Of a DNA stretch of 43,174 bases, positions 16,880-24,100 are shown one piece after another. The translations under genes and the position numbers were made by a program. The notes under the pieces were generated by a model that saw only the letters and a list, made by a program, of their open reading frames with translations, made no database searches and was not told the DNA's origin. Source of the DNA: Mycobacterium sp. (GTDB taxonomy: Bacteria; Actinomycetota; Actinomycetes; Mycobacteriales; Mycobacteriaceae); contig JAGQTQ010000031.1 of assembly GCA_020438905.1 (NCBI GenBank), forward strand, positions 36,129-79,302. Direction: 5' to 3'. The first letter of the stretch is position 1. Each line of letters opens with the position of its first letter.

Positions 16880-17641
16880 TTGGATGCCCATGTGCTCCCA
16901 GGGTCGTCGCAGCCGACCGTTCCCGAACGCGTGCGAACGGTTCTCGCGCGGGCGACCGAGGCCCGGATCGCCGTGGACGGTGCACGCGCCGCAACCTGCC
17001 GGGTGACACACTTGATGCACGGAGGCGCCGTTGCCCTGACAGCCTCCGCGCGGTCAGGTTTGGGCGAAGTGACCCCTGGCTCCACCGGCGTAGTCGAGTT
17101 GATCGACCGCGCCGCGTTCCCGGTTGATGAGTCGGTGCGGGCCCTAGTGTGGGTGCGGGGACGAGTTCGCCCGGTCCGCTCCCGCGAAGTACGCCCACTG
17201 CTCGACCAGATCGCAAGCCGCACTCCCGATCCGGCACTGCTCGACGTCGGCAATGGGGATCTGTTGTTGCTCCTGGACGTCGACTCGATCGTCTTCGCCG
17301 ATGCGACCGGTGCAGACGAAGTCGCCTTCGCCGCTGTCCGCCGGGCAAGCCCCGATCCGTTCAGCCTCACCGAAGCTGCCTGGGCGCGCCACCTCCACGA
17401 TCATCACCCCGACATGATCGAACAACTTCGTTTTCGGCTCCCCCGCCGGATTCGACGCGGGAGCATCTACCTCCTTGGGCTTGACCGACATGGCGTTCAA
17501 GTGAGGACCGAGGGGCCTGAGGGGTGTTGGGATTGCCGCATCCCGTTCCTCGCGCCGGTGGACGACGACGCCGCACTGTGCCGGGCCCTGTTGTCCCTGA
17601 TGGGCCGCCCCTTCTCCCACGGCCTTCGAGCCCGGCCCTGA
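16880..17641 (+). CDS. DUF2470-domain protein, iron-regulated
   Basis: A 253-residue protein. The C-terminal third is a DUF2470 domain (about residues 150-245): DPFSLTEAAWARHLHDHHPD, MIEQLRFRLPR and GSIYLLGLDRHGVQVRT, the fold that follows the split-barrel domain in HugZ-type heme-degrading proteins. The N-terminal part (VARVTHLM-like strands, GVVELIDRAAF) is compatible with a split barrel but less clear. TTG 16880 is taken as the start because CAGGAGA lies about 5 nt before it; upstream in-frame codons fall inside the IdeR box. Heme or siderophore iron use is inferred from regulation and domain only. Confidence 0.78.
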   Translation: MDAHVLPGSSQPTVPERVRTVLARATEARIAVDGARAATCRVTHLMHGGAVALTASARSGLGEVTPGSTGVVELIDRAAFPVDESVRALVWVRGRVRPVRSREVRPLLDQIASRTPDPALLDVGNGDLLLLLDVDSIVFADATGADEVAFAAVRRASPDPFSLTEAAWARHLHDHHPDMIEQLRFRLPRRIRRGSIYLLGLDRHGVQVRTEGPEGCWDCRIPFLAPVDDDAALCRALLSLMGRPFSHGLRARP

Positions 17642-17710
17642 CGGCACCGCTCGACAGCGGCATCTCGCGCGTCGCCGGGTTCAGACGCACCAGGCCCGGC
17701 CACGGTGCAC

Positions 17711-18208
17711 TCACTCGTCGAGCAGGCTTCGCAACATCCAGGCCGTCTTCTCGTGGATCTGCATCCGCTGAGTCAACAGATCAGCCGTCGGTTCGTCGTG
17801 GGCCTCCTCGACAACCGGAAACAGCGCCCGGGCGGTGCGCACCACCGCTTCCTGACCGGCGACCAGATCAGCGATCATCTCCGCGGCACTGCGGGTGGAC
17901 ACCCCTTCGGACATGCTGGTCAATTGAGCGAATTCGGAGTAACTTCCAGGCGCCTTGGCGCCGAGGGCCCTGATGCGTTCGGCGATCAGATCGACCGCCA
18001 AAGCCAACTCGTTGTACTGGGTCTCGAACATCAGATGCAGCGTCTGAAACATCGAGCCGGTCACGTTCCAGTGATAGTTGTGGGTCTTCAGATACAGCGT
18101 GTAGGTATCAGCCAGAAGACGCGCAAGGCCATCGGTGATCTGTGCTCGCGCCTCGGCGCCGATTCCGTTGTCGATCCGCATATCGATGTCGCTCATTGTC
18201 GTGTTCAT
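17711..18208 (-). CDS. dps: Dps/MrgA-family ferritin-like protein
   Basis: A 165-residue Dps: [37 protein letters not shown], then IAERIRALG. These are the conserved HNYHW and (E/D)xQYxEL helices that form the intersubunit ferroxidase site of the 12-mer. It oxidises Fe(II) with peroxide and protects DNA. ATG 18208 overlaps the peroxiredoxin stop by 4 nt (ATGA), so the two are translationally coupled. The pairing of a peroxide-reducing enzyme with a peroxide-using iron store fits oxidative defence. Confidence 0.93.
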   Translation of the reverse strand: MNTTMSDIDMRIDNGIGAEARAQITDGLARLLADTYTLYLKTHNYHWNVTGSMFQTLHLMFETQYNELALAVDLIAERIRALGAKAPGSYSEFAQLTSMSEGVSTRSAAEMIADLVAGQEAVVRTARALFPVVEEAHDEPTADLLTQRMQIHEKTAWMLRSLLDE

Positions 18209-18933
18209 CCCTTCGCCCTGATGGCCGTCTCGATCTCCTCGGCCGGGATCGCCTTGGTGCAGAAAAACCAATCCTCGCATTGCACGCCCTCGCCCTTGCC
18301 GTCCATACGCTCTTTAGCGGTTCCACACGAGCCCGCGGGCGGGACGATCACCGGCTCCCCCGGTCGCCAGTCAGCCGGCGTGGCGATGTCGTAATGGTCG
18401 GCGGTCTGCAACGCCTTGACCAGACGCAGAAGCTCATCGAAATTGCGCCCTGTGCTCAGCGGGTAGTAGATGACCGCCCGCACAACACCTTTGGGATCGA
18501 TGACGAACACCGCACGCACCGCCTTGGTGGAGTCCTCACCGGGCATGATCATGCCGTACCTGCGGGCGACCTCCATCGAGATGTCCTCAATCAGCGGGAA
18601 CGTCACCTCGACGCCCTTCATGCCGCGGAAACTGATCTTCTCCCTGATGGTGCGCAGCCAAGCGATGTGGCTGTACAAACCGTCCACCGAGAGCCCGACC
18701 AACTCGGTGTTGTACCGGGCGAACTCATCCTGCATCGAGGCAAAAGTCATGAACTCACTGGTGCACACCGGGGTGAAATCCGCGGGGTGGGAAAAGAAGA
18801 TCACCCACTTACCCAGATAGTCGGCCGGGAAATTCACCGGCCCCTGCGTGCTGACCGCGGTGAACGACGGCGCCGGATCACCGATACGCGGCATGCCGAC
18901 CACCGCGGCGGCGTCCCCTGGTTCTGTAGTCAT
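18205..18933 (-). CDS. Peroxiredoxin (Prx6-type, long C-terminus)
   Basis: A 242-residue peroxiredoxin. The peroxidatic Cys is in [16 protein letters not shown] (PxxxTxxC). [17 protein letters not shown] and [20 protein letters not shown] follow the family. The C-terminal extension carries [14 protein letters not shown], a Cys-x5-Cys pair typical of the archaeal-type subgroup, which may act as resolving cysteines. ATG 18933 has AAAGGA about 9 nt upstream. First gene of the operon with dps. A GC palindrome lies 41 bp upstream, in the likely promoter. Confidence 0.92.
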   Translation of the reverse strand: MTTEPGDAAAVVGMPRIGDPAPSFTAVSTQGPVNFPADYLGKWVIFFSHPADFTPVCTSEFMTFASMQDEFARYNTELVGLSVDGLYSHIAWLRTIREKISFRGMKGVEVTFPLIEDISMEVARRYGMIMPGEDSTKAVRAVFVIDPKGVVRAVIYYPLSTGRNFDELLRLVKALQTADHYDIATPADWRPGEPVIVPPAGSCGTAKERMDGKGEGVQCEDWFFCTKAIPAEEIETAIRAKG

Positions 18934-18973
18934 GATGCCAATTCCTTTCTGGACTGAGTCTAGTTTACGGTAC

Positions 18974-18985
18974 ACCCCCGGGGGT
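18974..18985 (-). promoter_or_regulatory. Perfect GC palindrome in the prx-dps promoter (CsoR/RcnR-type look)
   Basis: ACCCCCGGGGGT is a perfect 12-bp palindrome flanked by TAC and ATG (TACACCCCCGGGGGTATG). Operators of CsoR/RcnR-family sensors (copper, nickel or persulfide) have this C-run/G-run form. TAAACT downstream on the minus strand could be the -10, putting the palindrome between -35 and -10. No csoR gene is in the window. Confidence 0.5.
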
Positions 18986-19091
18986 ATGAATTCAACGGAG
19001 GCCATCCCGGATGTCCCCGCCCATGAGCGGCGGGCAACCTCCTTGAATGCCGCGCCCCCGACTCACCGCAGTCCGGCAAGAACGGCCCTGG

Positions 19092-19220
19092 TCACGGGGC
19101 CCTGCCTGTGCGCGGCGAAGGACGTTGGGGGACGACCACCGTGCCCGGGTAGTCCATCAGGGCGCCCGCCACTCGGTCGCTGTCAACCCGGCCTGCGACG
19201 AGGGCCACCGGCGTATGCAT
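19092..19220 (-). pseudogene. N-terminal fragment of a COG0523/CobW GTPase (Rv0106-like)
   Basis: ATG 19220 opens a 42-residue frame, MHTPVALVAGRVDSDRVAGA, then LMDYPGTVVVP, ended by TGA at 19092-19094. It reads like the start of the mycobacterial zinc-regulated COG0523 protein Rv0106 (MRTPVxLVAGQ..., GTVVVEHRFDG). The match stops before the GTPase motifs, so only the first 30 or so residues survive. AGGGGGAA lies just before the ATG. It diverges from the Zur-box ribosomal operon, so the box at 19288 could once have served both. An intact COG0523 gene lies at 25635. Confidence 0.65.
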
Positions 19221-19287
19221 TTCCCCCTCTTATTGGGAACAATTGCCACCCTGACACTGGCTACGCTACCGTGACTTGAGACGCAAG

Positions 19288-19308
19288 TCGATAACGATTG
19301 TCATTACC
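19288..19308 (+). promoter_or_regulatory. Zur box upstream of the alternative ribosomal protein operon
   Basis: TCGATAACGATTGTCATTACC contains the GATAAC-GAT-T(G/A)TCATT core also present before znuA in this window. TACCAT (19305-19310) overlaps it as a likely -10. Zur with zinc bound would repress, so the operon should be on under zinc limitation. Confidence 0.85.
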
Positions 19309-19328
19309 ATCAAACTGAAGGGGGCCAG

Positions 19329-19640
19329 GTGTCCGCGCACTGCCAGGTGACCGGGCGTTCACCGAGTTTCGGCAATTCGGTATCGCACTCGCATCGGCGC
19401 ACCCGCCGGCGCTGGAACCCCAACATTCAGCGCAACACCTACTACCTGCCGTCACAGGGGCGCAACATCACTCTGCGGGTCAGCACAAGGGGCATCAAGG
19501 TAATCGCCAAGAACGAACGGCGTCGCGCCATCGTGGCGCGCTACGCCGAACGCCTGCGCAAGTTCGGCCTGTCCCGGGTCAGGGTCCGGGAGATGGCACA
19601 CCGCGGCGAACTGCCCGGAATTCGCAAGGCGAGTTGGTAA
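19329..19640 (+). CDS. Chimeric ribosomal protein: Cys-minus L28 N-terminus fused to S14 pieces
   Basis: One uninterrupted 103-residue frame. Residues 1-58 are L28 of the zinc-independent type ([49 protein letters not shown]), with CQVTG where a zinc form would have CxxC. Directly after GIKVI come residues of S14: [16 protein letters not shown] from its N-terminus, then [20 protein letters not shown] and the end PGIRKASW. The usual order is separate L28, L33, S14 and S18 genes; here the end of L28, all of L33 and the middle of S14 (about 50 residues) are absent, in frame. GTG 19329 follows AAGGGGG. Whether the product is used by the ribosome is unknown. Confidence 0.88.
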   Translation: MSAHCQVTGRSPSFGNSVSHSHRRTRRRWNPNIQRNTYYLPSQGRNITLRVSTRGIKVIAKNERRRAIVARYAERLRKFGLSRVRVREMAHRGELPGIRKASW

Positions 19641-19646
19641 CCGGCG

Positions 19647-19901
19647 ATGGCACCCAGAATCAAACCGACCAGGCGACTCCCCGCGGCCACTCCGCTGCGC
19701 AAGAAAGCCAACCCGTTAACGAAGCTCGGCATCACCACGGTCGACTACAAGGACACCGCGCTACTGCGGACGTTCATCTCCGACCGGGGCAAGATCAGGT
19801 CTCGGCGCGTCACCGGGCTGACCGTTCAGCAGCAACGCCAGGTGGCAATGGCGATCAAGAACGCCCGCGAGATGGCGCTGCTACCGTTCTCCAACTCTTA
19901 G
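19647..19901 (+). CDS. rpsR: Ribosomal protein S18, Zur-regulated paralogue
   Basis: An 84-residue S18: [58 protein letters not shown] and [20 protein letters not shown]. There are no cysteines, so it is the zinc-independent form (C-minus) that replaces the zinc-binding paralogue when zinc is scarce. It starts 6 nt after the chimeric L28/S14 ORF and shares its Zur-box promoter. It looks complete, in contrast to its damaged neighbour. Confidence 0.95.
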   Translation: MAPRIKPTRRLPAATPLRKKANPLTKLGITTVDYKDTALLRTFISDRGKIRSRRVTGLTVQQQRQVAMAIKNAREMALLPFSNS

Positions 19902-19911
19902 CGGAAGCTTC

Positions 19912-20646
19912 TCAGTACGCGTACGGGTTGCGCGGCGCCTCGATGGGTGTCACCGCCGAGACCGTCAGAGTCGGAGTCGACAACCCGGCGGCGTCGGAGG
20001 GTTTGGGCACCACGGTGCCCTCCACCCGCAGCCAGGTCTCCTCAGGGTAGGAGGCCGCCTTCGCCGCGGCCGGGCCGCTGAGATGGAGTCGGGCCAGCTG
20101 ACCGTCGGCTGCACAGCAGATGATGACGACCCGCCCCAGATCGATTCCGCCCGGCTCTTTTACGGTGAACCCGGTGACGGTTATCAGCCGCCCCTTGAGT
20201 GTGGAGGCTGTGTCCCTGTTCGCGCGAACCACCACTTCCGGTAGCGGCAGTTCTGGTGCGCGACCGGCGGGCAATGCCGGAAAGGGCCGAGACAGCACCC
20301 GGCCGGGCAGCGCGGTGGCCGAAGGCTCAGCCGCCCGTGCACCCAGCGCCGGCGGGACCACAAATCCCAGCAGCGCAACGGGTACCACCAGCAGCCACAC
20401 CACCGCGGACCGGTGCTCGTGTCCGATATCGCCTTCGTGGTGATCTGCATCGTCTCCGCGGCGTCCGCGGGCGCGGAGGTCCCGGCTAGCCGCGGCCAGT
20501 GCCAGCATGACGAGAAACACCGCCGTCACCGCCAACCACGGCATGAGGGCGGGCTTGACGTAGCGGGTGAAGGTGCCGGTGACGACGATCGCGGCAGTGC
20601 ACATACCCAGGAGGAACAGGACCACGTTCTCGGTGTTGCGACTCAC
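19912..20646 (-). CDS. TIGR03943-family membrane-anchored protein, copy 1
   Basis: A 244-residue protein with two N-terminal membrane helices, a His/Asp-rich linker (DDADHHEGDIGHEHR, about residues 64-78), a third helix, and an extracytoplasmic domain with TLKGRLITVTGFTVKEPGGI, LGRVVIICCAADGQLARLHL and ETWLRVEGTVVP. The ICCAAD cysteine pair is the family hallmark. TIGR03943 proteins occur beside the permease family encoded next door and are often zinc-regulated; the reaction is unknown. Its start overlaps the permease stop by 4 nt. A second, frameshifted copy is at 23240. Confidence 0.88.
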   Translation of the reverse strand: MSRNTENVVLFLLGMCTAAIVVTGTFTRYVKPALMPWLAVTAVFLVMLALAAASRDLRARGRRGDDADHHEGDIGHEHRSAVVWLLVVPVALLGFVVPPALGARAAEPSATALPGRVLSRPFPALPAGRAPELPLPEVVVRANRDTASTLKGRLITVTGFTVKEPGGIDLGRVVIICCAADGQLARLHLSGPAAAKAASYPEETWLRVEGTVVPKPSDAAGLSTPTLTVSAVTPIEAPRNPYAY

Positions 20647-21647
20647 CGGGCGCCTCCGAGGAATAACAACCCCACCAACGTGGCGAGGACTGTAGCCACG
20701 ACGAAGGTCGCCGGCGCGAACCGCATGGCGAATGCGCGGCCGAAAACGCCCGTCTGCATGGCGAACAGCTTTGCGTCAACCGCCGGTCCCACGACCAGAA
20801 ACACCAGCCGCGGCAGCAGCGGCAACATGGTCAGACTCGCGGCCACGAACGCATCCGCCTCCGAACACAAGGCCAAAACGAAGGCGAGGACCGCCATGGT
20901 GATGATCCCGAGCAACAGTTGGCCGGCCAGATGCTCATACACCGCCGGCGGCATCAGCATGTTCAGCGCGGCGGCGGTGGCGGCGCCGAGTACCAGATAG
21001 GAAGCGGCCTGCAAAAGGTCGTGGCGTGCCGCCTCGGTGAAAACCGTCCACTTCGACCCGCCATCGTGGGTCGACCGTGGCAGACGCCGGGTGATCCATT
21101 CAGTGCGGCCCCATCGCGACCACGCAGCCCCCATGGCGACCGCGGTCAGCAGTGATGCGGTGAAACGCGCACCGACCATGGCCGGCTCGCCGGGAAAGGC
21201 CACCGCTGTCGACACCAGGACCACGGGATTGATCGCTGGCGCGGCGAGCATGAAGGTCAAGGCGGCGGCACCTTGGCGATCTTTCGATTCACTGTCACCG
21301 AACAACCTGCGTGCCACCGGAACGGTCCCACATTCGCAGCCGGGCAAGGCGGCGCCGCCGATCCCCGCGGTGACGATCGCCATACCTGATCGCCGGGGAA
21401 GCCAGCGGGCCAGCCGGTCCGGGGAGACATACGCCGCGATCAAGCCGCTGATCACCACGCCGAACGCCAGGAAGGGCAGTGCTTGGACGAAGACACCGCA
21501 GAACACCGTGGTAGCAGTCGCCAGGTCGGGCCGGCCGACCAGGAAAGCACGCACCGTCCCTGCAAACAGGGCCAGCCCAATGAGGCCCGCGAAGAGAACC
21601 TGAATCGACCTGTCGAATCGCCGACGGGTCGGCCCGGCAACCGTCAC
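20643..21647 (-). CDS. Permease (DUF318/ArsP-like), copy 1
   Basis: A 334-residue protein with about eight to ten membrane helices. Signatures are VFVQALPFLAFGVVISGLIA, GGAALPGCECGTVPVARRLF (with PGCECG, a candidate metal or thiol site), FMLAAPAINPVVLVSTAVAF and ALCSEADAFVAAS. The family includes arsenic efflux ArsP and many uncharacterised members. It is paired by a 4-nt overlap with a TIGR03943 protein, the partnership found in actinobacterial metal loci. GTG 21647 has AGGA about 8 nt upstream. The paralogue at 22260 has the same motifs in the same order. Direction of transport is not known. Confidence 0.87.
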   Translation of the reverse strand: MTVAGPTRRRFDRSIQVLFAGLIGLALFAGTVRAFLVGRPDLATATTVFCGVFVQALPFLAFGVVISGLIAAYVSPDRLARWLPRRSGMAIVTAGIGGAALPGCECGTVPVARRLFGDSESKDRQGAAALTFMLAAPAINPVVLVSTAVAFPGEPAMVGARFTASLLTAVAMGAAWSRWGRTEWITRRLPRSTHDGGSKWTVFTEAARHDLLQAASYLVLGAATAAALNMLMPPAVYEHLAGQLLLGIITMAVLAFVLALCSEADAFVAASLTMLPLLPRLVFLVVGPAVDAKLFAMQTGVFGRAFAMRFAPATFVVATVLATLVGLLFLGGAR

Positions 21648-21834
21648 CGACTCATCCTGCCAATCCCAAGAGCGTGATGTACGCCTCTAATAAGCCCCAC
21701 GAACTGCATCGCACCGAACACCGAGACGAGCAGCAGAACCCGACATCAACCCCGCCGACGGGGTATCGAAACACGGGCTATGCCAGCGCTGCCCGCACCG
21801 GTGATCCATCTGGCCGGCTCGACGGTCAGTCCCG

Positions 21835-22092
21835 TCAGTGTTCGTGTACGTGGTCGCCGTGCTGGAAGTGCCGGTGTCCGTCGTGGAGATGGTCGACGTG
21901 GTCACCGTGCTGAACCGTCTCACACCCGTCGCCCTCGGTGTGCGCCGAGCCGTGATCGGAGTGGATCTTTGCCTCTGGGTGTCGCTCGCCGTCATGGATG
22001 TGGTCGATATGGTCGCCGTGAACGACGGTCTGGTGACCGTCACCCGGCAGGTGCTCATGGTCGCTTGGCTCGACGTGCTCCGCAGGTGTCAT
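21835..22092 (-). CDS. Histidine-rich small protein, probable zinc-binding
   Basis: An 85-residue protein with 22 His and one Cys. It contains two related blocks, VVHGDHIDHIHDGERH and VQHGDHVDHLHDGHRHFQHG, with the repeat unit HGDHxDHxHDG, and ends DHVHEH. There is no signal peptide or membrane segment, so it should be cytoplasmic. Such sequences bind several Zn(II) or Ni(II) ions and act as stores or chaperones. It lies upstream of, and on the same strand as, permease copy 1, and divergent from permease copy 2, so it sits at the centre of a two-sided set. Its separate function has not been shown as far as I know. Confidence 0.85.
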   Translation of the reverse strand: MTPAEHVEPSDHEHLPGDGHQTVVHGDHIDHIHDGERHPEAKIHSDHGSAHTEGDGCETVQHGDHVDHLHDGHRHFQHGDHVHEH

Positions 22093-22151
22093 GTTCCCTC
22101 CAAAGTAGGCCTGTTGGCATCCTAGCCGGATGATCCTTGTAGGCTGCGGTG

Positions 22152-22175
22152 TAATTGGGGATTGTTTTCATTAGA
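22152..22175. promoter_or_regulatory. Possible degenerate Zur box between the His-rich gene and permease copy 2
   Basis: GGGGATTGTTTTCATTAG keeps one half of the Zur core found elsewhere in the window (GATTGT...CATTA; on the other strand TGAAAAC-AATC), but the left half is poor. It lies in the divergent region where shared zinc control would be expected. Confidence 0.4.
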
Positions 22176-22221
22176 ACCGACCTTCGCGGCCACTGAGGCG
22201 CGCGTCGGCGCTGGGGAGGAA

Positions 22222-22263
22222 ATGCAGGATTCGACTCTCACCGCGATGTGGCGGCCGCAGTGA
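22222..22263 (+). CDS. Short leader ORF coupled to permease copy 2
   Basis: ATG 22222 follows the best ribosome site in the region (GGGGAGGA, 22213-22220) and encodes MQDSTLTAMWRPQ. Its TGA overlaps the GTG start of the permease (GTGA at 22260). It could be a leader peptide that couples translation, or the true permease start displaced by a frameshift. Confidence 0.45.
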   Translation: MQDSTLTAMWRPQ

Positions 22264-23243
22264 AAACCGCCCGGTTCACGGAATCGGCCTCGATGCCCGT
22301 CTTGGTTGCGGCGGTGGTGGCTTTCGCGTTGCTGGGCAGCACATTACGAGCGGCTGTCTATGACAGCGCGGCGCTGTCGACAGCCGGCACGGTGTTCAGC
22401 GGCATCTTCGTCCAAGCCCTGCCGTTCCTGGCGCTGGGAGTCTTGCTGAGCGCGCTGATCGCGGTCTTCGTGACTGCAGATCGGCTGTCCCGGTGGCTGC
22501 CTCGCCGTCCGGCCGCAGCGGTACTCACCGCGGCCGCCGGCGGTGCCGCACTGCCCGGCTGCGAATGCGGTTCGGTACCAATAGCCCGTCGACTGTTCGG
22601 TGAAGACGCCGTGGGCGCGGCCGCCCTGACTTTCATGCTGGCCGCCCCTGCGATCAACCCGGTGGTGGTCGTCTCCACAGTGGTGGCGTTCCCCGGCCAA
22701 CCCCAGATGGTGTTCGCCCGCGTCGGCGCATCCTTGGTCACCGCGATCGTCATGGGCCTGGCCTGGTCCCGCTGGGGCCGCGCAGAGTGGATCACCCGAC
22801 GGCTGCCCCGCGGCACCGACGGCCATGGATCCCGCTGGCACACTTTCACCGAGGCCGCCCGTCATGACTTCATTCAGGCCGCGTCCTATCTGGTGATCGG
22901 CGCCGCCGCTGCGGCTGCGTTGCACGTGATAGTTCCGGACTGGTTGATGGAGCATCTTGCGGGCCAACTTCTGCTCGGCGTCCTGGTGATGGCCGTGCTG
23001 GCAGTGGTGCTCTCTTTGTGCTCGGAAGCCGACGCGTTCGTGGCCGCCAGCCTGACCATGGTGCCCCTGGTTCCCCGCCTGGTCTTCCTCGTCGTCGGCC
23101 CGGCCATCGACGTCAAGCTCTTCGCGATGCAGTCGGGAATGTTCGGTCGCGCCTTCGCGGTCCGATTCGCCCCCGCAACTTTCGTGGTGGCCACCGTGGC
23201 CGCAACCGTTATCGGTGTATTGGTGCTGGGCCGCGGCGCATGA
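22260..23243 (+). CDS. Permease (DUF318/ArsP-like), copy 2
   Basis: A 327-residue membrane protein closely related to the one at 20643 and divergently placed. Shared blocks are FSGIFVQALPFLALGVLLSA, GGAALPGCECGSVPIARRLF, TFMLAAPAINPVVVVSTVVA, HTFTEAARHDFIQAASYLVI and LCSEADAFVAASLTMVPLVP. GTG 22260 is preferred because it overlaps the stop of a short leader ORF with a strong ribosome site; GTG 22248 is in frame but has no such site. It overlaps the TIGR03943 gene downstream by 4 nt. The copies differ most at the N-terminus and near SESKDRQ (copy 1 only). Confidence 0.87.
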   Translation: MKTARFTESASMPVLVAAVVAFALLGSTLRAAVYDSAALSTAGTVFSGIFVQALPFLALGVLLSALIAVFVTADRLSRWLPRRPAAAVLTAAAGGAALPGCECGSVPIARRLFGEDAVGAAALTFMLAAPAINPVVVVSTVVAFPGQPQMVFARVGASLVTAIVMGLAWSRWGRAEWITRRLPRGTDGHGSRWHTFTEAARHDFIQAASYLVIGAAAAAALHVIVPDWLMEHLAGQLLLGVLVMAVLAVVLSLCSEADAFVAASLTMVPLVPRLVFLVVGPAIDVKLFAMQSGMFGRAFAVRFAPATFVVATVAATVIGVLVLGRGA

Positions 23244-23958
23244 GTCGCGAGGCCGAGAACGCGCTGCTGTTGTTGGTCGGAATCGCGACCGCCGTGATCA
23301 CCATCGGCGGCGCCTACACCCGGTACGTCAAAGCCTCACTGCTTCCCTGGCTGAGCCTGACCGCTGTGATCGTCATCGCCCTGGCGCTGGTATCCATCGT
23401 CGCCGACATCCGGCGCGGATCCGGACCCGACGACGACCACAGCGGCCATTCTCATCGGGGATCCATCGCGTGGCTGCTCCTGGTCCCCGTTCTCGTCCTG
23501 GTCTTCATTACCCCTCCGGCCCTGCGCCCGGAGGCCGCCGCACCGAAAGTCACCGCCGTATCAACCGAGGTGCTTCGCCGGCCGTTCCCGGCGCTACCGG
23601 ACGGGCGCGCGCCCGAGGTGTCGCTGACCGACGTCATGATCCGCGCGGCCCAGGACACCGCGGGAACACTGAACGACCGTCTCATCTCCGTCGTCGGCTT
23701 CACCCTCCCGGAGGCCGAAGGCGTCGACCTAGGGCGGGTCGTGATCATCTGCTGTGCCGCCGATGCACAACTGGCCCGCATCCACCTGCGCGGGCAGGCG
23801 ATCGGCGATCTGAAAAATTATCCCGAGGAGACGTGGCTAAGCTAAGAGTCGAGGGCACCGTCGTTCCCGATAGAGCCAATGGGGATTCGACGTCGATACC
23901 GACCCTGCTCGTCCAGTCCGCCACCCGGATCGAAGCCCCAGCCAACCCCTACGGCTGA
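23240..23958 (+). pseudogene. TIGR03943-family protein, copy 2, truncated by a 5-nt duplication
   Basis: From ATG 23240 the frame follows copy 1: two membrane helices, a His-containing linker (DDDHSGHSHRG), TLNDRLISVVGFTLPEAEGV, LGRVVIICCAADAQLARIHL and YPEETWL. It then hits TAA at 23843. The sequence CTAAG occurs twice in tandem at 23837-23846. Removing one copy restores ETWLRVEGTVVP and the rest of the domain to the TGA at 23956, ending EAPANPYG as in copy 1 (EAPRNPYAY). The protein as read is 201 residues and lacks the last strand region of the outer domain. It could be partly functional, since the CC motif is kept. Confidence 0.85.
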
Positions 23959-24065
23959 CGCCGACGCGTTCACCGAACCGGTTCGGCGCGCGAACAGCGA
24001 TAACCCGCGGCCCACCGTTATCAATTGCGCGTCTGAAACCGCCGAGGCACATGTCACGAACCTCC
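23957..24065 (+). pseudogene. C-terminal relic of a benzoylformate decarboxylase-like gene
   Basis: Just after the TIGR03943 stop, the plus strand reads DADAFTEPVRRANSDNPRPT, then VINCASETAEAHV. This matches the end of the intact decarboxylase at 39569 (VRAGIADRQRPTLINCATET, VEAMV). Only about 35 residues remain and no start is attached. It is a second relic of the gene pair found intact at 37953-40865; the other is at 14226. The match is short, so a search is needed to confirm it. Confidence 0.65.
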
Positions 24066-24100
24066 CGGTCGGCGGTCAAGCCCAGATGAACCGGCCGCGC

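Noticed and set aside
21780-22133. Plus-strand frames antisense to the His-rich gene
   Set aside because: They are complements of CAC/GAC-rich His/Asp codons and give Val/Trp-rich shadows without start signals.
23998-24023. GATAAC and GTTATC inverted half-sites resembling a Zur site
   Set aside because: They lie inside the decarboxylase relic, are 12-13 bp apart instead of overlapping, and no promoter is next to them.
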